Positions 62,601 to 64,000 of a stretch of 64,000 nucleotides of DNA are shown here, piece by piece. Source of the stretch: Limnohabitans sp. 15K. Its GTDB lineage: Bacteria > Pseudomonadota > Gammaproteobacteria > Burkholderiales > Burkholderiaceae_C. Where the stretch lies: the NCBI RefSeq assembly GCF_002778285.1, contig NZ_NESM01000007.1:1-64000 (forward strand). The letters run 5' to 3'. A program made the position numbers and the translations under genes. A model generated the notes under the pieces. That model had not been told where the DNA came from, did not search any database, and saw only the letters and a list, made by a program, of their open reading frames with translations. Each line of letters begins with the position of its first letter. Within the stretch, counting starts at the first letter, position 1.

Positions 62601-64000
62601 GTCCGTGGCGGGCGTATCGCTTGACTATTTCGATGCTGCGGCGGTTTTGACGGTTCATGTGTATTCGGTGGCGACAGCCACACTGACTTCGGGCGGCATT
62701 CCAAGCATAATTTCCAACGGTCAAAGCGTACTGACTCTGACAGGCAACCTTGAAAAGATCAATGCGGATCTCGCTGCACTTTCGGTCTCAGTGCCTGCGA
62801 CGGAAACCAATGCTTACCTGTCCTTTGATGCAATTGCCACCAACGGCGCGCACACAGGTGCCAGTGGAACTGACGATATTTCCGTCACCCTTCACCATGT
62901 TGCGCAGCTCATAGCGCCAACCAGCCTGCCGACCAACATCCTTGCTGGTGAGCCCACCAACATTCCTGGTTTCAAAGTTTCTGATCTGGATGGTGACAGC
63001 CTCACCGTGACCCTCACGCCCACGGGTGGCGTGCTTTCTCTGGGCAGCATGCCTTCCGGGTTGGGTGTTGTGCAAAACGACAATGGCTCATGGGTGCTTT
63101 CCGGGTCAGCACGGCTGATTAACCAGGCGCTGGACACGCTCGCGATCACCGCATCGGAGTTTGGTGGTGCCAGTCATGCTGTGACCGTGAGTGCCGTTGT
63201 TGACGATGGCGACCCAATCACGGTAGAAGCAAGCGCTGTAACGCTTGAAACGACAGCTTTGCCTGCAGCCTCGAACGTCGAAGTGCCAGATGTACTCACT
63301 GTTTCAGCTGGAGTTGTGTCATCGGTCAGTGGCATCACAGTGGGCGATATCGACAGCCCCAACGTCACAGTCACACTCTCGCCAAGTGGGGGCCTTCTCT
63401 CTTTTGATGTCGCGCCTGCCAGCTTGGACGTGACAGCCAGTGTCTCGGGCTTTAACACCGTCCTGACGGGAGATTCCCACAAGATCAACCAACTGCTTGA
63501 GAGCCTGAACTTCACGGCCAGCTTGGACGCCCGTGACGGCTCCATCAGCGTCACTGTGGACGATGGAAACCCGAATTCTGCTCCCGGTGCTGGGGCTGTA
63601 GCCATTGAAATTTCAGCCAATGCGCCGCCTGAGGCGGGCGGCAATTTGCAAATCGCTGCAGCCTCTGCTGTCATGGAGGACACGGCCAAACAGGTCACCA
63701 TCTCTGGTTTCAATTTGGTCAACCCCGACGGCAGTCCTCCAGGAGCCATCCGTATCGTCTCCATCAACGGGGCAAGCATTTCCAGTGGCGGCACTCCTGT
63801 AACACTGGGCTTGGGTGGGCAAGTGCTTGCCCTCAATTCGGAAGGTCAGCTGACTCTGACTGTCACGCCGAGCGCCAACCGCGATCAGCCGATCACTTTC
63901 AACTACACCGTCGTCGACCCACTCGACCCGCGACTGAACAGCGCAGTCAGCACCATCACCTTGCCCGTCACCGCGGTGAATGATGCACCCGTCATTGCGC
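56668..64000 (+). CDS. giant repeat adhesin (BapA/LapA-like), 3' end outside window
   Basis: The frame is open from 56650 to the window edge, at least 2440 residues. N-terminal region 1-170 is helical and Glu/Ala-rich, then LLLAAAGIA and a run of seven glycines (182-188), as in large type-I-secreted adhesins. Module DGYIxGA...DVSTGL...NPxTTLxQ occurs twice (about 198-290 and 1499-1590, the second with a DKNNDGVLQAGE calcium loop). Ig-like repeats containing VYVRQxDxAGN span about 570-1500; a Calx-beta domain lies at about 1835-1960 and cadherin-like repeats from 2070. No ATG exists near the start: TTG at 56668 with GGAG 11 bp upstream is my choice. The secretion signal must lie beyond 64000. 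Confidence 0.85.
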   Translation, partial: MSSSASSLVLNAKTLQALLQRARALLSLSKINVTASTLHFALIYLIAKEASAATPTELAEPSASVEDDEAHEILPNLLVEASTDDVTNSGELTAQTIDQAREQLRDLIEAELAHGRVARGLSEQQIDSVEQAANTPVSSGLNNAVATLPPANGVVVNSQAFDLGSLPSMAGGLLLAAAGIAGGGGGGGSVLAKVVLASMGIVADGYIKGATVTLLDAQGNVLATTTTDANGRYQFDGELAQKAFKIVASGGVDVSTGLKFDVTLSAPAGAGVVNPLTTLVQSYMEANPGTSAASASLAIKKVLGISGSEDLLQTDPIAQALTTTGLAQISAIALQAKAAQIANLLVTGAAAVVVSKGGSTEAAVNSILDSLTQQIVKAASAATPTVLDLTSAPIVSGLLGLTGAVVDLIASGNNVSANSLQGIYEFQKAVQDDLANALLTGNLSAQAVQALDALLRVVSVGQKVVNVELSPLQDTGSNASDGVTNIANPTIRVDLASIAGTARLGNTVEVKLEGETLGSAPIAQIDLDRGYLEFSLRNFTQSGAKTVAVVVTDPVSVKAVASGFKVVTVDLNAPEPLVLGLARDTGLSSSDNITSLASVQVLSKLEAGGAWQYSADGGVTWSGKLFSPSVPLTGIQDGLVTLLARQVDVAGNLSAVSSLRFQLDTTAPAMPGLALGNGKPAGSASTDGALSIQAEAGATVQYSANYNPAGVPGNGTWVDVFAPIAGSNTVYVRQTDAAGNASLPASLNFDFQPPDIKLTLSIDTPENSAPDRITSDGLVVVGGLKTGDSWSYQINGGDWVVGQGNTIAVTGDGNKVIEVKKVDAVTGKVSETASLKFLLDSSAPTAPTVALANGKAAGASTTDGTLVVIAEQGAKVEYSTDYKSDGAKGNGTWLADFKAVSGNNTVYVRQVDVAGNASSPSTFSFKLVNQLPVTPPTVEEPPVPQGITLALRNDTGTNGGDKITNVGEVQVNNLDTTLPWEFKTNAGVWQAGTGNFFTVQNLSPSAAAGVPYTVQVRQGIGPTEKLSTEFSFRLDTTAPADASIGRANLATNSGLATDDITNVGTFQIPVVSLDEGARLFYKTSPTGTWTQATKVGSNLQFTVTGDNPSKTVFVRVEDAAGNTSGETSYVFKLDSQTPIPTLNFTDTGASDGKTNNGTVNFAGLEAGSSLSYSLNGAAFVSLAVGTTSLEIPASASAPVDGEAINLVLKQTDVAGNSSTSSPLSFTLDKKAEAPVVELKTDTPQAGNINSLSDFVTSNSALKVTGVEVGATIQYNANGEGWSDEFTAKQGSNTVLIRQTDGAGNTSDASAALTFTYDSQKPVLTSVSYNNTPGHDPALTLNTNDSAASTVTFYQLNGGTATSTFPAAYTLGDSLDVWQVDLAGNKSEAVRHVPKFTIAPLSGDKVLSATEKLSPLVISGTTDVEFGQTVTVVFNGKTYTGAVAGGKWSVSVPQVDVAALSDGNNYGIQSINVANAAGNSFTSYIADTSANALSVIAASSGQDGYITGALIFADKNNDGVLQAGEFTSLTDSVGGFSLPSNGSLVMRGGTDVSTGLGFESQYEAPQYYRVINPITTLIQKYIALHHTDSAQPVTKAEITTAETWAKSLGLFGVSVGAGIDLKTYDPFRAATETGASSAAQAEAISYQKIALELSNLMDVGAMFVQTVKASGVPANQATELSDRQAISVKLVQVLAQELESHPGTTIGAALTSDAFVQTVLENTAKALLYPNTTLPSGVTVKLSVLADVLAAANGAISAAGGAAVVGPINKLQDAIKVQSALQGPVSTQLEEFAKTGTNPDLLTIGSNGQTPLQDAIAKAVTGVIVPARVSIDQATSTSTEGLYEGQDGGVKEFKVVLTRAGNVDSVFSLNYAITKGAGIDASDFVGNALPSGSVTFASGQTSLTLTLRVQGDTIKELSENFGVVISDPLAQTQFLDSSLSTPAPVSMLTRNFVILNDDPYNPTFNLPDAIDIVAKGSVQSVAGVSLDYFDAAAVLTVHVYSVATATLTSGGIPSIISNGQSVLTLTGNLEKINADLAALSVSVPATETNAYLSFDAIATNGAHTGASGTDDISVTLHHVAQLIAPTSLPTNILAGEPTNIPGFKVSDLDGDSLTVTLTPTGGVLSLGSMPSGLGVVQNDNGSWVLSGSARLINQALDTLAITASEFGGASHAVTVSAVVDDGDPITVEASAVTLETTALPAASNVEVPDVLTVSAGVVSSVSGITVGDIDSPNVTVTLSPSGGLLSFDVAPASLDVTASVSGFNTVLTGDSHKINQLLESLNFTASLDARDGSISVTVDDGNPNSAPGAGAVAIEISANAPPEAGGNLQIAAASAVMEDTAKQVTISGFNLVNPDGSPPGAIRIVSINGASISSGGTPVTLGLGGQVLALNSEGQLTLTVTPSANRDQPITFNYTVVDPLDPRLNSAVSTITLPVTAVNDAPVIA

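Overview
The window looks like a chromosomal segment of a betaproteobacterium of the order Burkholderiales, most likely family Comamonadaceae. The reasons are three Bug-type (TctC) solute-binding proteins, a MobA-like 3-hydroxybenzoate hydroxylase, the assimilatory sulfate cluster cysI-DUF934-cysH-cysD-cysN, a MerR gene followed by tRNA-Pro, and coding regions with G/C-rich third positions. The genus cannot be fixed from the sequence alone. No CRISPR array, rRNA, transposase or integrase gene was seen.

Left end (1-870): a gene-poor, AT-rich stretch with interspersed repeats ends at the 3' half of a tRNA-Val(CAC) gene, which is followed by its own terminator. This looks like the attachment junction of an element integrated in tRNA-Val and lying mostly off the left edge. 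A secreted M20 peptidase follows (1207-2505).

Signalling island (2905-9492): this is the most unusual part. Three class III nucleotide cyclases of three different architectures lie together: an alpha/beta-hydrolase-cyclase fusion, a sensor-coiled coil-cyclase, and a cyclase with class IIIb-like substrate residues. The third sits in a minus-strand operon siaB-siaC-cyclase-SpoIIE phosphatase. That resembles the Pseudomonas SiaABCD partner-switching module, but with a predicted adenylate cyclase in place of the diguanylate cyclase SiaD and a soluble sensor on the phosphatase. The same sensor domain occurs on the neighbouring convergent cyclase.

9831-19065 is mixed: a secreted FGE/SUMF1-like protein, a secreted Pro-rich protein, an MFS exporter, PsiE-like and CBS proteins, a secreted histidine phosphatase, a flavin hydroxylase with a Bug protein, and a patatin. 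19250-22058 holds a single-domain response regulator and a NIT-domain chemoreceptor. 22099-26062 is a Bug/two-hydrolase operon facing a divergent LysR regulator. 26107-31672 carries MerR, tRNA-Pro, a FixJ-like regulator with a small overlapping gene, a catabolic operon (class II aldolase, Bug, MobA) and tRNA-Asn.

31752-35473 holds a TonB-dependent receptor behind a TPP riboswitch, so probably a thiamin-compound receptor, and a ferredoxin-NADP reductase next to fdxA. 35548-41088 is the sulfate assimilation operon; REPIN-like palindromes lie at three of its four gene junctions and a fourth lies beyond its 3' end. 41350-49344 contains housekeeping genes (an orphan amino-acid-type binding protein, a glutamate-synthase-like protein, an MnmC oxidoreductase half, yggX, fpr-dsbB, argA) and a VapBC pair. 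hrpA (49396-53517) contains two palindromic repeats translated in frame. The right end has a periplasmic protein-histidine kinase-response regulator operon divergent from a giant repeat adhesin that runs off the window at 64000.
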